From Vibrio renipiscarius (GTDB taxonomy: Bacteria > Pseudomonadota > Gammaproteobacteria > Enterobacterales > Vibrionaceae): 64,000 nt of DNA. Under the pieces are notes generated by a model. The model was not told where the DNA came from, ran no database searches, and was given only the letters and a program-made list of their open reading frames with translations. The position numbers and the translations under genes are program-made. The stretch covers positions 620,001 through 684,000 of the forward strand of contig NZ_JTKH01000024.1 of assembly GCF_000827885.1 (NCBI RefSeq), in the 5' to 3' direction. This document shows positions 52,692 through 61,099 of this stretch, piece by piece; the stretch's first letter is position 1, and each line of letters starts with the position of its first letter.

Positions 52692-54662
52692 TCAAATCGC
52701 CACTTCATCCAAGGCACGGAACACACTTTCATCCAAGTGGCCATCCATCACTTGTTTACACACTTTACGGCGCACGGCTAAGCCCGCAATAAGACGTTCA
52801 ATCGACAAATGCTTGTTCTCACTTTGACTGTTATACAGTTCAATCATCTTACTCAACGTCTCGTAAGGGATCTTGTCATCACCAACGCGAAGCCAGTCAA
52901 GCTTGTCTATGAGCTCCAGACACTCTTCTTTGATTGAGTTGTGTGAATGCCCTGTCATAGCAGCTAAAGCGATTATAGAGCGTTCTAGGGCCTCTCCTGA
53001 GGTATATTTGGATAAGGTTATGGTAATTTCATCCGCATTGATCTCAACAAGGTGCTTACGCTGTTTCACGCGGCGGCCTAAATGCCCTTTCGGTGAACGC
53101 TCTTTTCGCTGAATCGGTTCAAATTCGCCATCAATAATTTGCGACATCTCATCCAATTGCTTGCGCGTCACCATTTCATTACGAAGTGGGTTAGGCAACG
53201 TAGGAGCCATGTTGCGTTTACCCGCATTCGTGGTACGAGCACGTGAGTAACGCAGCACTTCTTCGACATCACACTTAATATCCACTTCGTAATCTTTGAT
53301 CTTACCTTTTTCGATCAACGTTGTGATCGTTAGGTGATAACCCCACAGGTTGACGACAAAAAGATCATCGGCCCCTTTGCCTTCCGACAAACGGCGTAAT
53401 TCGCGGATCAGATCCATCGAAAAACGACGCCATTCGATATTGCGAGCCAGTTTTTGATTGAGCTCACTCAGCAACATAACGTCAGTATGTCGACGTGACA
53501 TGCGTGTACGGAAGTAACTGTAAAGTTGAAATACCAGTGTGTGCTGTTTCAGGATTTCTGGTGGGAACAAGAAGAAATAATCCCGCGTAAGCAGCTCTTC
53601 ATAGAATGATGGTTCCCAAACCAGGATATACAGGTTTGGTTTTATGCGTATTTCACCGTCAGCGCCTTCTGTAGGGGCTTCTTCTGATGCCGTAATGGTA
53701 CGGGCTATAAATCGGAAACGATCGCTCTTAAAGCCTTCTGGCATGTTCTCACTGAGCCAACGACCTGTCAGTTCGTGTAATTGAAAATCGGTAAATTCAA
53801 TACGATCGATACTGTCACGAATAGAATCGCGAGCAGGGCCACTGTCTTTTTTGCCACGTAACGACAAAATATCCGTAATGTACAGTGGGGTTTTATTCGG
53901 AACGTGCTTTGCATCAAGTTGATACTGATGCTGGTGATGATCATGGTATTGCACGGTAAGCGTAAACAACGCAAATAGCGTCATGAGATCATCGACCGTC
54001 ATGATGTTTTTTGACGATCGTGTTTCGATCACCGCGCGTGTTCCAGAGATCGACACCATCGATTTCTGATAATTCTTGCGGGTGCGAGGGGGCGCGAGCG
54101 CTTGATCAATAATACCCGCCCAATTGGTTGGCGAAACAATAAATTGATCCGCTTCGTCTTTCATTGCGGGCGGCGTGTTCAGGCCATACTCGTTCAGTAA
54201 ACGTTTGTTAACTTGAGTTTGAGCCAACGCTTTAGACCGTTTTTTCTTTTCCGTTTGTTTGACACTTTCAGTCACAAGGCTGGTTGCCCCTAGCGCTGAA
54301 ATGAGTTTATTCGGGTTAACAAATTTATGCAGCATTGTCTTGCCTGCTAACCCTTCCTCAAAACGAACGGGGATTTGGCTGAATAACCCCACGGTAACAG
54401 CAGCACGAAGTCTTTGCTGAATTGCCGCACGGGTAATTTGTCCATCTGTCGCATCGATTAACTCTGTGGTGGACACCAGGCCATCTTTACTGGAAAAACC
54501 GCGTAAAGAGATCAAGTTCAGCAACTCAACGATACTTTTCGTTACGCCTTTGAAATGTTGGTATTGTTCGATCCAGTCAACGGCAATTTCCGACACTTCA
54601 AATAAATGTCCGTCCTTGTGACTACGAGGGGCTTTGATCAATATTTTTTGTTCTGAACTCAT
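52692..54662 (-). CDS. rctB: chromosome II replication initiator RctB
   Basis: A 656-aa protein matching the Vibrio-specific initiator RctB in length (V. cholerae 658), start (MSSEQKILIKAPRSHKDGHL) and position. Several winged-helix segments are visible, for example LLNLISLRGFSSKDGLVSTTELIDATDGQITRAAIQQRL (about 46-85) and QLYSYFRTRMSRRHTDVMLL (about 395-415). The C-terminal part (about 500-656) is the regulatory region in studied RctB. RctB binds methylated 12-mers in ori2 and 39/29-mer sites. The gene reads away from the origin. Its promoter region holds the A+T-rich stretch next to the six iterons. Confidence 0.97.
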   Translation of the reverse strand: MSSEQKILIKAPRSHKDGHLFEVSEIAVDWIEQYQHFKGVTKSIVELLNLISLRGFSSKDGLVSTTELIDATDGQITRAAIQQRLRAAVTVGLFSQIPVRFEEGLAGKTMLHKFVNPNKLISALGATSLVTESVKQTEKKKRSKALAQTQVNKRLLNEYGLNTPPAMKDEADQFIVSPTNWAGIIDQALAPPRTRKNYQKSMVSISGTRAVIETRSSKNIMTVDDLMTLFALFTLTVQYHDHHQHQYQLDAKHVPNKTPLYITDILSLRGKKDSGPARDSIRDSIDRIEFTDFQLHELTGRWLSENMPEGFKSDRFRFIARTITASEEAPTEGADGEIRIKPNLYILVWEPSFYEELLTRDYFFLFPPEILKQHTLVFQLYSYFRTRMSRRHTDVMLLSELNQKLARNIEWRRFSMDLIRELRRLSEGKGADDLFVVNLWGYHLTITTLIEKGKIKDYEVDIKCDVEEVLRYSRARTTNAGKRNMAPTLPNPLRNEMVTRKQLDEMSQIIDGEFEPIQRKERSPKGHLGRRVKQRKHLVEINADEITITLSKYTSGEALERSIIALAAMTGHSHNSIKEECLELIDKLDWLRVGDDKIPYETLSKMIELYNSQSENKHLSIERLIAGLAVRRKVCKQVMDGHLDESVFRALDEVAI

Positions 54663-54866
54663 TTTTGGATCCGCATCACAGAAGCCGTAATATCGCTATA
54701 GTTCCGTGAGGATAAAGAAAAAGAGATCATAAATAAAGAAAAATTGATTGTTCTTTTAAACTGATCTTTATGATTAAACTGATCTTAAATGATTATATGA
54801 TCTATTGATCTGAAGGGAAATTTGCTCGCAAGTTACTGTAAATAAACAAGATAAAAAAAACGATCC

Positions 54867-54994
54867 TGAAAACATGATCATGTATTAGTCGAAACGATGA
54901 TCATAAACAAGCAGAAAGCATGATCAAATCTGTACGAAACAATGATCAACCGACATCTGAATCAATGATCAATGCCATGACCGAAGCATGATCA
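54867..54994 (+). repeat. six phased RctB iterons (minimal ori2)
   Basis: Six same-orientation copies of ATGATCA at 54874, 54897, 54920, 54942, 54965 and 54988, with spacings 23, 23, 22, 23 and 23 bp (two DNA turns). Most are preceded by (c)gaa-a/c-n. Each holds a GATC Dam site, as needed for methylation-dependent RctB binding. Confidence 0.95.
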
Positions 54995-55009
54995 TGTTCA
55001 TTGCACACC

Positions 55010-55018
55010 TTATCCACA
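55010..55018 (+). promoter_or_regulatory. DnaA box (1)
   Basis: TTATCCACA, a perfect consensus DnaA box 16 bp after the sixth iteron, in the place expected for the essential DnaA site of ori2. Confidence 0.9.
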
Positions 55019-55078
55019 AGCAAGATCAACGGAATTGGTTCAAGTTGAACGGCATTATATCAAAAGCACACACTTTTC

Positions 55079-55494
55079 CGAAACGATGATCAAGGTAAGT
55101 TGATCACTTTGTTCATTTACACGACTTTTATTGGTTCAATTCAATCGAACACACAGATAGAAAAACGTTATCCACATCCTAGCTGTACCGTCTTACTTCC
55201 TGAAAGCATGATCAAGAACCAGCGCTTTTTCGCTATATTTCCAAGTAAGTTATCCGAATAGACGTCTACATGGCATGAATTGGGCGCAAAGCTAGTGTTC
55301 ATCTGCATTCTACCGTAATTTGAACGAACATTTACATGCTTCCGGTAACGGTAATGCCTTGATCATTGATCCAAAGTAGGATCTATTTATAGGGCGATCT
55401 TTTCTTTGCCCGATTTTGCGATGAATCCCTTGATCATGTTTCCTTAGTCCGCTTTTTTCTCCGAAACGATGATCACCATGACTTCCTTGATCAT
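55079..55494. repeat. outer iterons of the ori2 control region
   Basis: Unphased ATGATCA sites lie at 55086, 55208 and 55469 on the plus strand and, as TGATCAT, at 55360, 55431 and 55488. Several share the left extension cgaaacg or gaaagc. In V. cholerae this side of the origin is the incompatibility/negative-control region that also contains 39-mers. I could not define 39-mers by eye. Confidence 0.8.
55168..55176 (+). promoter_or_regulatory. DnaA box (2)
   Basis: A second perfect TTATCCACA, inside the outer iteron region. Confidence 0.8.
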
Positions 55495-55677
55495 GCTTTC
55501 GGCTGTGGGACTTATATTTGTGCTATTTCATCGGTTTCTTGCCTCTGTGTGATCTGTTTTCTATTAATCGCCGCTTTTCGTTATTTATTCGCTAAGTTGA
55601 ATTTACATAGGCCGTAATTTGTGGCAAGAAAGTAATCGTTCCGAGAGAAATGAATGAAATACCTAAAAAGTCACTTT

Positions 55678-55690
55678 TTTACATTGTAAA
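55678..55690. promoter_or_regulatory. parS2 site at ori2
   Basis: TTTACATTGTAAA, a perfect parS2 core between the outer iterons and parA2. In V. cholerae a parS2 site in this place lets ParB2 influence ori2 control. Confidence 0.92.
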
Positions 55691-55840
55691 TTAGTGACGC
55701 TGTAACAGTTTAAATCTGTGGAGTTTATCAAGGCAATGGCAAGAGATGGCAAGAATAAAAAAGGCGAATAATGGCGTCATTTTTTCGATTGTCATTAAAA
55801 CGAACTATTTTTCTCATTTTAATGTGATGTTAATCGATAA

Positions 55841-55887
55841 GTGAACGTTCACCTTTTTATTGTCTGTTGGTGGAAGTGCTGTACAAT
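55841..55887 (+). promoter_or_regulatory. parA2 promoter with palindromic operator
   Basis: The perfect palindrome GTGAACGTTCAC (55841-55852) lies 7 bp before a likely -35 TTGTCT (55860-55865). A 16-bp spacer leads to -10 TACAAT (55882-55887), 30 bp before the parA2 ATG. The palindrome may be the site of ParA2 autorepression; this is inferred from position. Confidence 0.6.
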
Positions 55888-55917
55888 GGTGGCAGTTACT
55901 AATAACGGAATTTGGCA

Positions 55918-57135
55918 ATGAAAAGAGAACAGACAATAGAGAATCTCATTCAGCTTGCAGAGAAAACAGCACAAGTCCAAGCAGACCGCATTGAGATTGT
56001 ATTAGAAGAGCGCAGTGATGATCATTTCCCACCAATGTCAAAGGCATTGATGGAAACTCGCTCAGGTTTGACTCGCCGTAAACTAGACGATGCGATTAGT
56101 AAATTGGAGGCAGATGGCCATCAATTTACTAAAAACAACGCGAACCATTATTCAATTTCGCTGCAAGAAGCACACATGTTAATGGATGCTGCTGGTGTGC
56201 CGAAATTCTTTGAACGTAAAAATAATGGCGGAAACAAGCCTTGGATTATCAATGTACAGAACCAAAAAGGGGGAACCGGTAAGTCGATGACAGCCGTTCA
56301 TCTTGCGGCTTGTATGGCATTGAATCTGGATAAGCGTTACCGCATCTGCCTAATCGACTTGGATCCCCAAGGTTCGCTGCGTTTGTTCCTTAACCCACAA
56401 ATCAGCTTAACAGACCACGATAATATTTATTCGGCGGTTGATGTGATGCTAGAAAACGTACCGGAAGGGGTCGAAATTACCTCTGAGTTTTTACATAAAA
56501 ACGTTTTACTACCAACGCAATATCCGAATTTAAAAACCGTGTCTGCGTTCCCAGAAGACGCGATGTTTAACGCAGAAGCGTGGCAGAATTTATCTCAAAA
56601 CCAATCACTCGATATCGTTAAACTGCTAAAAGAAAAATTGATTGATAAAATCGCAGACGATTTTGACGTTATTATGATTGATACAGGCCCTCACGTTGAT
56701 CCGCTTGTGTGGAATGCGATGTATGCATCGAATGCGCTACTGATTCCATGCGCAGCAAAGCGTTTAGACTGGGCTTCAACGGTTAACTTCTTCCAGCATC
56801 TTCCTACGGTTTATGAGATGTTCCCAGAAGATTGGAGTGGGCTTGAATTTGTTCGTCTTATGCCAACAATGTTTGAAGACGATAATAAAAAACAAGTCTC
56901 TGTACTGACAGAAATGAATTATTTGCTCGGTGAGCAAGTGATGATGGCGACTATCCCTCGTAGCCGTGCATTTGAAACCTGTGCAGATACTTACAGCACT
57001 GTATTTGATTTAACGACCAGCGATTTTGAAGGGGGTAAAAAGACCCTTGCAACAGCACAAGATGCTGTACAAAAAAGCGCATTAGAACTAGAACGAGTAC
57101 TTCATAGTTACTGGTCTTCACTAAACCAAGGGTAA
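55918..57135 (+). CDS. parA: chromosome II partition ATPase ParA2
   Basis: A 405-aa type Ia ParA (P1/F-plasmid-like, with an N-terminal HTH). The HTH region is about 40-75 (SGLTRRKLDDAISKLEADGH). The deviant Walker A is INVQNQKGGTGKSMTAVHLA (about 111-130), followed by ICLIDLDPQGSLRLFL and DVIMIDTGPHVDPL. It moves parS2-ParB2 complexes and should repress its own operon. Start at 55918 (MKREQTIENLI) with ggaa eight bases upstream; a TTG two codons earlier is less likely. parB2 follows after 7 bp. Confidence 0.96.
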   Translation: MKREQTIENLIQLAEKTAQVQADRIEIVLEERSDDHFPPMSKALMETRSGLTRRKLDDAISKLEADGHQFTKNNANHYSISLQEAHMLMDAAGVPKFFERKNNGGNKPWIINVQNQKGGTGKSMTAVHLAACMALNLDKRYRICLIDLDPQGSLRLFLNPQISLTDHDNIYSAVDVMLENVPEGVEITSEFLHKNVLLPTQYPNLKTVSAFPEDAMFNAEAWQNLSQNQSLDIVKLLKEKLIDKIADDFDVIMIDTGPHVDPLVWNAMYASNALLIPCAAKRLDWASTVNFFQHLPTVYEMFPEDWSGLEFVRLMPTMFEDDNKKQVSVLTEMNYLLGEQVMMATIPRSRAFETCADTYSTVFDLTTSDFEGGKKTLATAQDAVQKSALELERVLHSYWSSLNQG

Positions 57136-57142
57136 CGGGCTC

Positions 57143-58114
57143 ATGGCAATTAAAACTTCAGATTTAAACGCAAGACTGTTTGGAAAAACCAATAAACGTC
57201 GTGCAACCACACCGCAAGAAGCACAGCAGGCTGTTAAAGCACAAGCACAAATCATCGAATTAGCCGTCGCCGGTGAAGACATGGTTGAGTTTGAATTGGT
57301 ACGCATTGAAGCCGACCAAGTTGAACAAACAACGGTTGTGTTTGCTGAGAATGCTCGTGAGCAGTCATTTTTAAATGAACATGCGCTTTCAGATGTATTA
57401 GTGACATTACGCGAACGTGGCCAACAGTATCCAGCTGTTGGTCGCATGCGTGAAGACGGCAAGATTGAAGTTCTTGATGGTAGCCGTCGTCGAATGTCTT
57501 GTATTTTGGCTGGCAAACCGTTTCTTATCTATGTCGCACAGAATATTAATTCGAATCATGCGAAGTTTTTATCGGATGTTGCGAATGCGCATAAGCCACT
57601 TTCTTTGTTTGAAAAGGGCAAAGAGATGCAGGCTAAGCTAGAAAGCGGTGAAGCAGAAGACCAAAAAGCATTGGCAAAAATTTTCCAGTGCAGCGAAGCA
57701 CTAGTCAGTGGCGCATTAAAAGCGGCAGATTTACCATTAGAACTGCTTCAAGCTTACCCTAACGTCGCTGACTTAGGGCGCCCAACGATTGTTAAACTGC
57801 ATAAACAATTTAGCCAGTTGAGCCACGCAGACAAGGGTATCTTACTCAAGAAGTGTCGTGATGACGTCGGTTACGCTTGGCAGCGCAGCGACGCTCAAGG
57901 GGTTGTGCGTATCACGAAAGACGTGTCTGAAATGATTGAGGCGTGGGTAGAAGAATTGTCGCCAAGTAAACGTGCCGTCAGTAACAAGGTTGATCTTGTG
58001 AAAGGCCGTGTAAGCTACAGCCGTAAAGGCGCGAATTTAGCGCTTAACCTGAAGAAGGTGGATGACGCGCTGATGCAAGACATTCTCGATTTCATCGAAT
58101 CAAAATTAAAATAA
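57143..58114 (+). CDS. parB: chromosome II partition protein ParB2
   Basis: A 323-aa ParB. The CTP-binding ParB/Srx domain (about 50-160) ends in YPAVGRMREDGKIEVLDGSRRRMSC. The central HTH (about 170-215) contains QKALAKIFQCSEALVSGALKAADLP, and the C-terminal dimer region is about 255-323. It is a P1/F-like ParB matched to parS2, not to the chromosome I parS. It is cotranscribed with parA2 and closed by a terminator. Confidence 0.95.
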   Translation: MAIKTSDLNARLFGKTNKRRATTPQEAQQAVKAQAQIIELAVAGEDMVEFELVRIEADQVEQTTVVFAENAREQSFLNEHALSDVLVTLRERGQQYPAVGRMREDGKIEVLDGSRRRMSCILAGKPFLIYVAQNINSNHAKFLSDVANAHKPLSLFEKGKEMQAKLESGEAEDQKALAKIFQCSEALVSGALKAADLPLELLQAYPNVADLGRPTIVKLHKQFSQLSHADKGILLKKCRDDVGYAWQRSDAQGVVRITKDVSEMIEAWVEELSPSKRAVSNKVDLVKGRVSYSRKGANLALNLKKVDDALMQDILDFIESKLK

Positions 58115-58117
58115 TGG

Positions 58118-58144
58118 AAAGCCGCTTTTAGCGGCTTTTTTTTC
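58118..58144 (+). terminator. terminator of parA2-parB2
   Basis: Stem aaagccgct/agcggcttt with loop ttt, then eight T. It starts 4 bp after the parB2 stop. Confidence 0.92.
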
Positions 58145-58270
58145 ATCCTCATATTGCTGATATGGCGATGTGTCCTTTGTCTGCTTTTCACTTTTCCTAT
58201 CGATTCTTCGTGGTGACTCACCGCGATTAGCAAGTATACTTAACGAAATTCTTTTTCGACTGTTTGCTAT

Positions 58271-60316
58271 ATGACGTCTCTCGAACACTCTCTTTCTTCT
58301 TTAGTTGCTGTTGCTCAGCAACGTAATCACCGCTTTGGACTGACTGTTAAAGGTCTGCTTGATTGGCAAAACTCTGTGTGCGAAACGGCAATCCGTTTGT
58401 TTCCCTCTGAGGTTATTCAGTTGGGGGGCGAAGCGTTATCCGGCGTAAGTCGATGCGTTCCTTATAACAAAGGGCAGCAATTATTAGGTCAAGAATGCGC
58501 TTTACTGATTATTGATTGTCGAGATGCGTTTGATGCAAACAGCATAACTTCTGCTTTGGGCATCCTGCGTGGCGGTGGACTCGCTATTTTCATCACCAGC
58601 GCTATTGATAAAGATGGCTTGTCTGAGGCGTGGCTTAAGCGTGCATTGCATCAACTCATCGTGATTGAACAAGATAGCGCGCTACCGACAGTCTCTCAGT
58701 TGGATGAAGTAGGGGAGCAGGAATCGTCATTTTCCCAACAGCAAGAAGCGGTAACTCGAATTGAAAAAGTGCTCACAGGTCATCGACGCCGTCCATTAGT
58801 CCTGACAGCAGACCGCGGTCGCGGCAAAACGAGTGCTTTAGGGATTGCTGCCGCGACCTTAATCAAACAACGCAAGATGCGAATCATCGTCACATCACCG
58901 TCGGTCAATAGCGTGACACCGTTATTTGAGCACGCACAGCGGTTACTTCCTCAATCGGAACGCAGTAAGTTTGCACTCGTTTGGCAGCAATCAAGTATCG
59001 AGTTTGTTGCGCCTGATGAATTGTTGCTGCAAAAGCCGTCCTGCGATTTATTGTTAGTCGATGAAGCGTCGTCATTACCTTTACCCTTGTTATTCGCGAT
59101 GGTGGATCATTATCACCGTGCCGTGTTCTCGACAACGATTCACGGTTATGAAGGTTGTGGTCGTGGCTTTACTGTTAAATTCCAATCATGGTTGCGAACA
59201 AATCGTCCTGGAACGGCTTTCTTTCATATGGATATGCCGATTCGTTGGGCGAAGGCTGATCCGCTAGAGGAGTGGCAATACGCGACGTTCTTACTTGATA
59301 CTGAACTCGCTGAGGTAGATGAGACTCGTTCTGTCATTGATTCGATGCGCTACATTGCCCCACAAACATTGTTTCAATCTCCGGATTTGTTAAGACAGTG
59401 CTTTGCATTATTGGTGAACGCGCATTATCAAACGACGCCCAATGATTTAATGTTGCTGTTAAGTGACTCCTCAATGAAATTGTTCGCGCTGTTTTCGGAT
59501 GATATTTGTGTGGGTTGTGTTATTGGGGTTGAAGAAGGGGGGTTATCCGCTGAGTTAGTCAGTCAGATTCAACAAGGTATTCGCCGCCCTAAAGGGCATC
59601 TTGTCGCGACGACGCTCGCGAATCATCTTGGTAATGATGTTGCGGCGCAGCAACTCAGTTTACGGATAATGAGAATCGCCGTTCATCCGCAACTGCAAGG
59701 GCGTGGTATGGGCAGTGCTTTATTGCGCGAACTCGAGGTTATCACCCGTTATTCATTCTACTCGACCAGTTTTGGTGCGACCGATACGTTACTTCGTTTC
59801 TGGGCTGCGAATGGCTATCAACCCGTTAAATTAGGCAGTCAGCGTGACCAAGCGAGTGGTTGTCATTCATTAGTGATGGTGAAAGGCAATCAAGATTGGG
59901 TTGATGAAGCAAAGCAATTGTTTTTTGATGGCCTCAGTTATCAATTGAAAGATGCGTTGGTTGAGTTGGACCCGCTCTTATCAGCGCAACTGTTGTCGCT
60001 GTGCCTAAGATCAGTGGATACGCTATCAGCGGTTAAAACAAGATTGGTGAACGCCTATATCAAAGGCGGCAGTAATTATGAGAATGTATCGCCATTCATC
60101 GAGGCGTTATTACAGCAGCAGATTGACCCCGTATCCTCTCCTCTGATTATCCGCAAAGTGATACAGCAATGGTCTTGGACAAGATGCGCGGCTGAGTTTG
60201 GCTTTACCGGCCGCAAGCAGGTTGAGAAAGCATTAAGAGACGAGTTAGCTCTCTATCTCGCTTGCGAATCTAATCCTGTTCCTCAATCGGCTATTTACAG
60301 TGTAAAACGTAAATAG
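58271..60316 (+). CDS. tmcA: tRNA(Met) cytidine acetyltransferase TmcA
   Basis: TmcA makes N4-acetylcytidine at the wobble position of elongator tRNA-Met using ATP and acetyl-CoA. The 681-aa protein has an N-terminal DUF1726 region, an RNA-helicase-like ATPase module with P-loop PLVLTADRGRGKTSALG (about 175-191) and LLLVDEASSLPLPLL, then a GNAT domain with LRIMRIAVHPQLQGRGMGSALLRELE (about 465-490). The length is close to the E. coli enzyme (671). The stop codon sits beside a parS2 site that overlaps the last codons. Confidence 0.93.
   Translation: MTSLEHSLSSLVAVAQQRNHRFGLTVKGLLDWQNSVCETAIRLFPSEVIQLGGEALSGVSRCVPYNKGQQLLGQECALLIIDCRDAFDANSITSALGILRGGGLAIFITSAIDKDGLSEAWLKRALHQLIVIEQDSALPTVSQLDEVGEQESSFSQQQEAVTRIEKVLTGHRRRPLVLTADRGRGKTSALGIAAATLIKQRKMRIIVTSPSVNSVTPLFEHAQRLLPQSERSKFALVWQQSSIEFVAPDELLLQKPSCDLLLVDEASSLPLPLLFAMVDHYHRAVFSTTIHGYEGCGRGFTVKFQSWLRTNRPGTAFFHMDMPIRWAKADPLEEWQYATFLLDTELAEVDETRSVIDSMRYIAPQTLFQSPDLLRQCFALLVNAHYQTTPNDLMLLLSDSSMKLFALFSDDICVGCVIGVEEGGLSAELVSQIQQGIRRPKGHLVATTLANHLGNDVAAQQLSLRIMRIAVHPQLQGRGMGSALLRELEVITRYSFYSTSFGATDTLLRFWAANGYQPVKLGSQRDQASGCHSLVMVKGNQDWVDEAKQLFFDGLSYQLKDALVELDPLLSAQLLSLCLRSVDTLSAVKTRLVNAYIKGGSNYENVSPFIEALLQQQIDPVSSPLIIRKVIQQWSWTRCAAEFGFTGRKQVEKALRDELALYLACESNPVPQSAIYSVKRK
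60294..60306. promoter_or_regulatory. parS2 site (tmcA 3' end)
   Basis: TTTACAGTGTAAA, a perfect parS2 core inside the last codons of tmcA (it encodes part of IYSVKRK). Confidence 0.9.
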
Positions 60317-60326
60317 TGTTTTGGGA

Positions 60327-60339
60327 TTTACACTGTAAA
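60327..60339. promoter_or_regulatory. parS2 site
   Basis: TTTACACTGTAAA, centred 33 bp from the previous site. Confidence 0.92.
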
Positions 60340-60350
60340 GCCATTGCGGT

Positions 60351-60363
60351 TTTACAGTGTAAA
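60351..60363. promoter_or_regulatory. parS2 site
   Basis: TTTACAGTGTAAA, centred 24 bp from the previous site. Confidence 0.92.
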
Positions 60364-60507
60364 TTGTCAGTCACTCTTTTCAGTGCCTCTTTATACTTTT
60401 CTATCTAACTACGTATCTAACCTATCGACCTAGTTTTCTTTCTTCGTTTCTAGCTCGCCGTCTTTCCCGCTAATCATCTCTTCACGCTTCCTCGTCCTCT
60501 TTATCGC

Positions 60508-60520
60508 TTTACACTGTAAA
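60508..60520. promoter_or_regulatory. parS2 site
   Basis: TTTACACTGTAAA, the fourth site of the tmcA-downstream cluster. Confidence 0.92.
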
Positions 60521-60790
60521 TTGTGTTTAATAAAAAATAGATGTATCAATAAAGTAATCATTCGAATGCCTCTTCTCTAAACTCATACTTTTCCGCGCGA
60601 TGGCCACATACTGCGTATTCTCTTTTTCGTTATATTTGAAACGCTTCACGGGCAGCTTGATACGCAGAGGGAATGCTTTAGATCACTTAGCTAATACTTT
60701 TGCATTTGCGATTTAGTTATTTCTTCCTAAACTCAACATGAGTAATCTGTTTCACATCCACGAAGTTATGTCAGTAATGAGAGAGGCTCT

Positions 60791-61090
60791 ATGTCAGTGA
60801 AGACGCTGATTAATACGGAAGCAAAGCAGATTACGATTTTTGTTACGGGTTCGTTTGGCTTCCATATTATTCAAGAGTTCAGACGAAGTTATTCTGAACG
60901 CCATGATTACCAGTTCACCATCGACCTCCGCAAGGTGGAATACATGGATAGCGCTGGTTTAGGTATTCTGATCAATATGCACAATTATCTTGACCAGCGT
61001 GACCGCAATATCTGCATTACGAATACGTTACCCCAGGTACGCAAGATACTGGCTATCTCGCGCTTTGATCGTAAGTTCAAAATAGAGTGA
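60791..61090 (+). CDS. STAS-domain anti-sigma-factor antagonist
   Basis: A 99-aa STAS protein of the SpoIIAA/RsbV kind. The core FTIDLRKVEYMDSAGLGILI (about 43-61) has the phosphorylatable serine at about 54 in D-S-A-G-L-G. In such systems the kinase half of the partner phosphorylates this Ser and the phosphatase half removes it. It lies 9 bp before the multi-domain regulator with both activities, so the two form one partner-switching unit. The GAGAGG site is near the ATG. Confidence 0.88.
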   Translation: MSVKTLINTEAKQITIFVTGSFGFHIIQEFRRSYSERHDYQFTIDLRKVEYMDSAGLGILINMHNYLDQRDRNICITNTLPQVRKILAISRFDRKFKIE

Positions 61091-61099
61091 GGTAAAAAG

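Larger units (their letters stand above)
54663..55917. other. ori2, replication origin of chromosome II
   Basis: This gene-free 1.25 kb lies between rctB and parA2. From rctB outward there is an A+T-rich stretch rich in GATC (54720-54860, the likely unwinding region), six phased iterons (54874-54994), a perfect DnaA box (55010-55018), and then more scattered ATGATCA sites in both orientations to 55494 with a second DnaA box. A parS2 site (55678) and the parA2 promoter follow. This is the V. cholerae ori2 plan, with a minimal origin beside rctB and a negative-control region towards parA2. I found no rctA-like ORF. Confidence 0.95.
60317..60790. other. gene-free region with a parS2 cluster
   Basis: 474 bp without a gene. 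It holds three parS2 sites and is markedly pyrimidine-rich on the plus strand between about 60365 and 60510. The promoter of the STAS/SpoIIE pair must lie in its right part. Confidence 0.6.

Noticed and set aside
54831..54842. Further parS2 site near rctB (ttactgtaaat)
   Set aside because: Only the right half TGTAAA is present; the left half is not TTTACA.
55312..55628. 39-mer RctB sites suggested by two ccgtaatttg strings
   Set aside because: Only ten bases are shared and the flanks do not align. A proper 39-mer needs an alignment I cannot do here.
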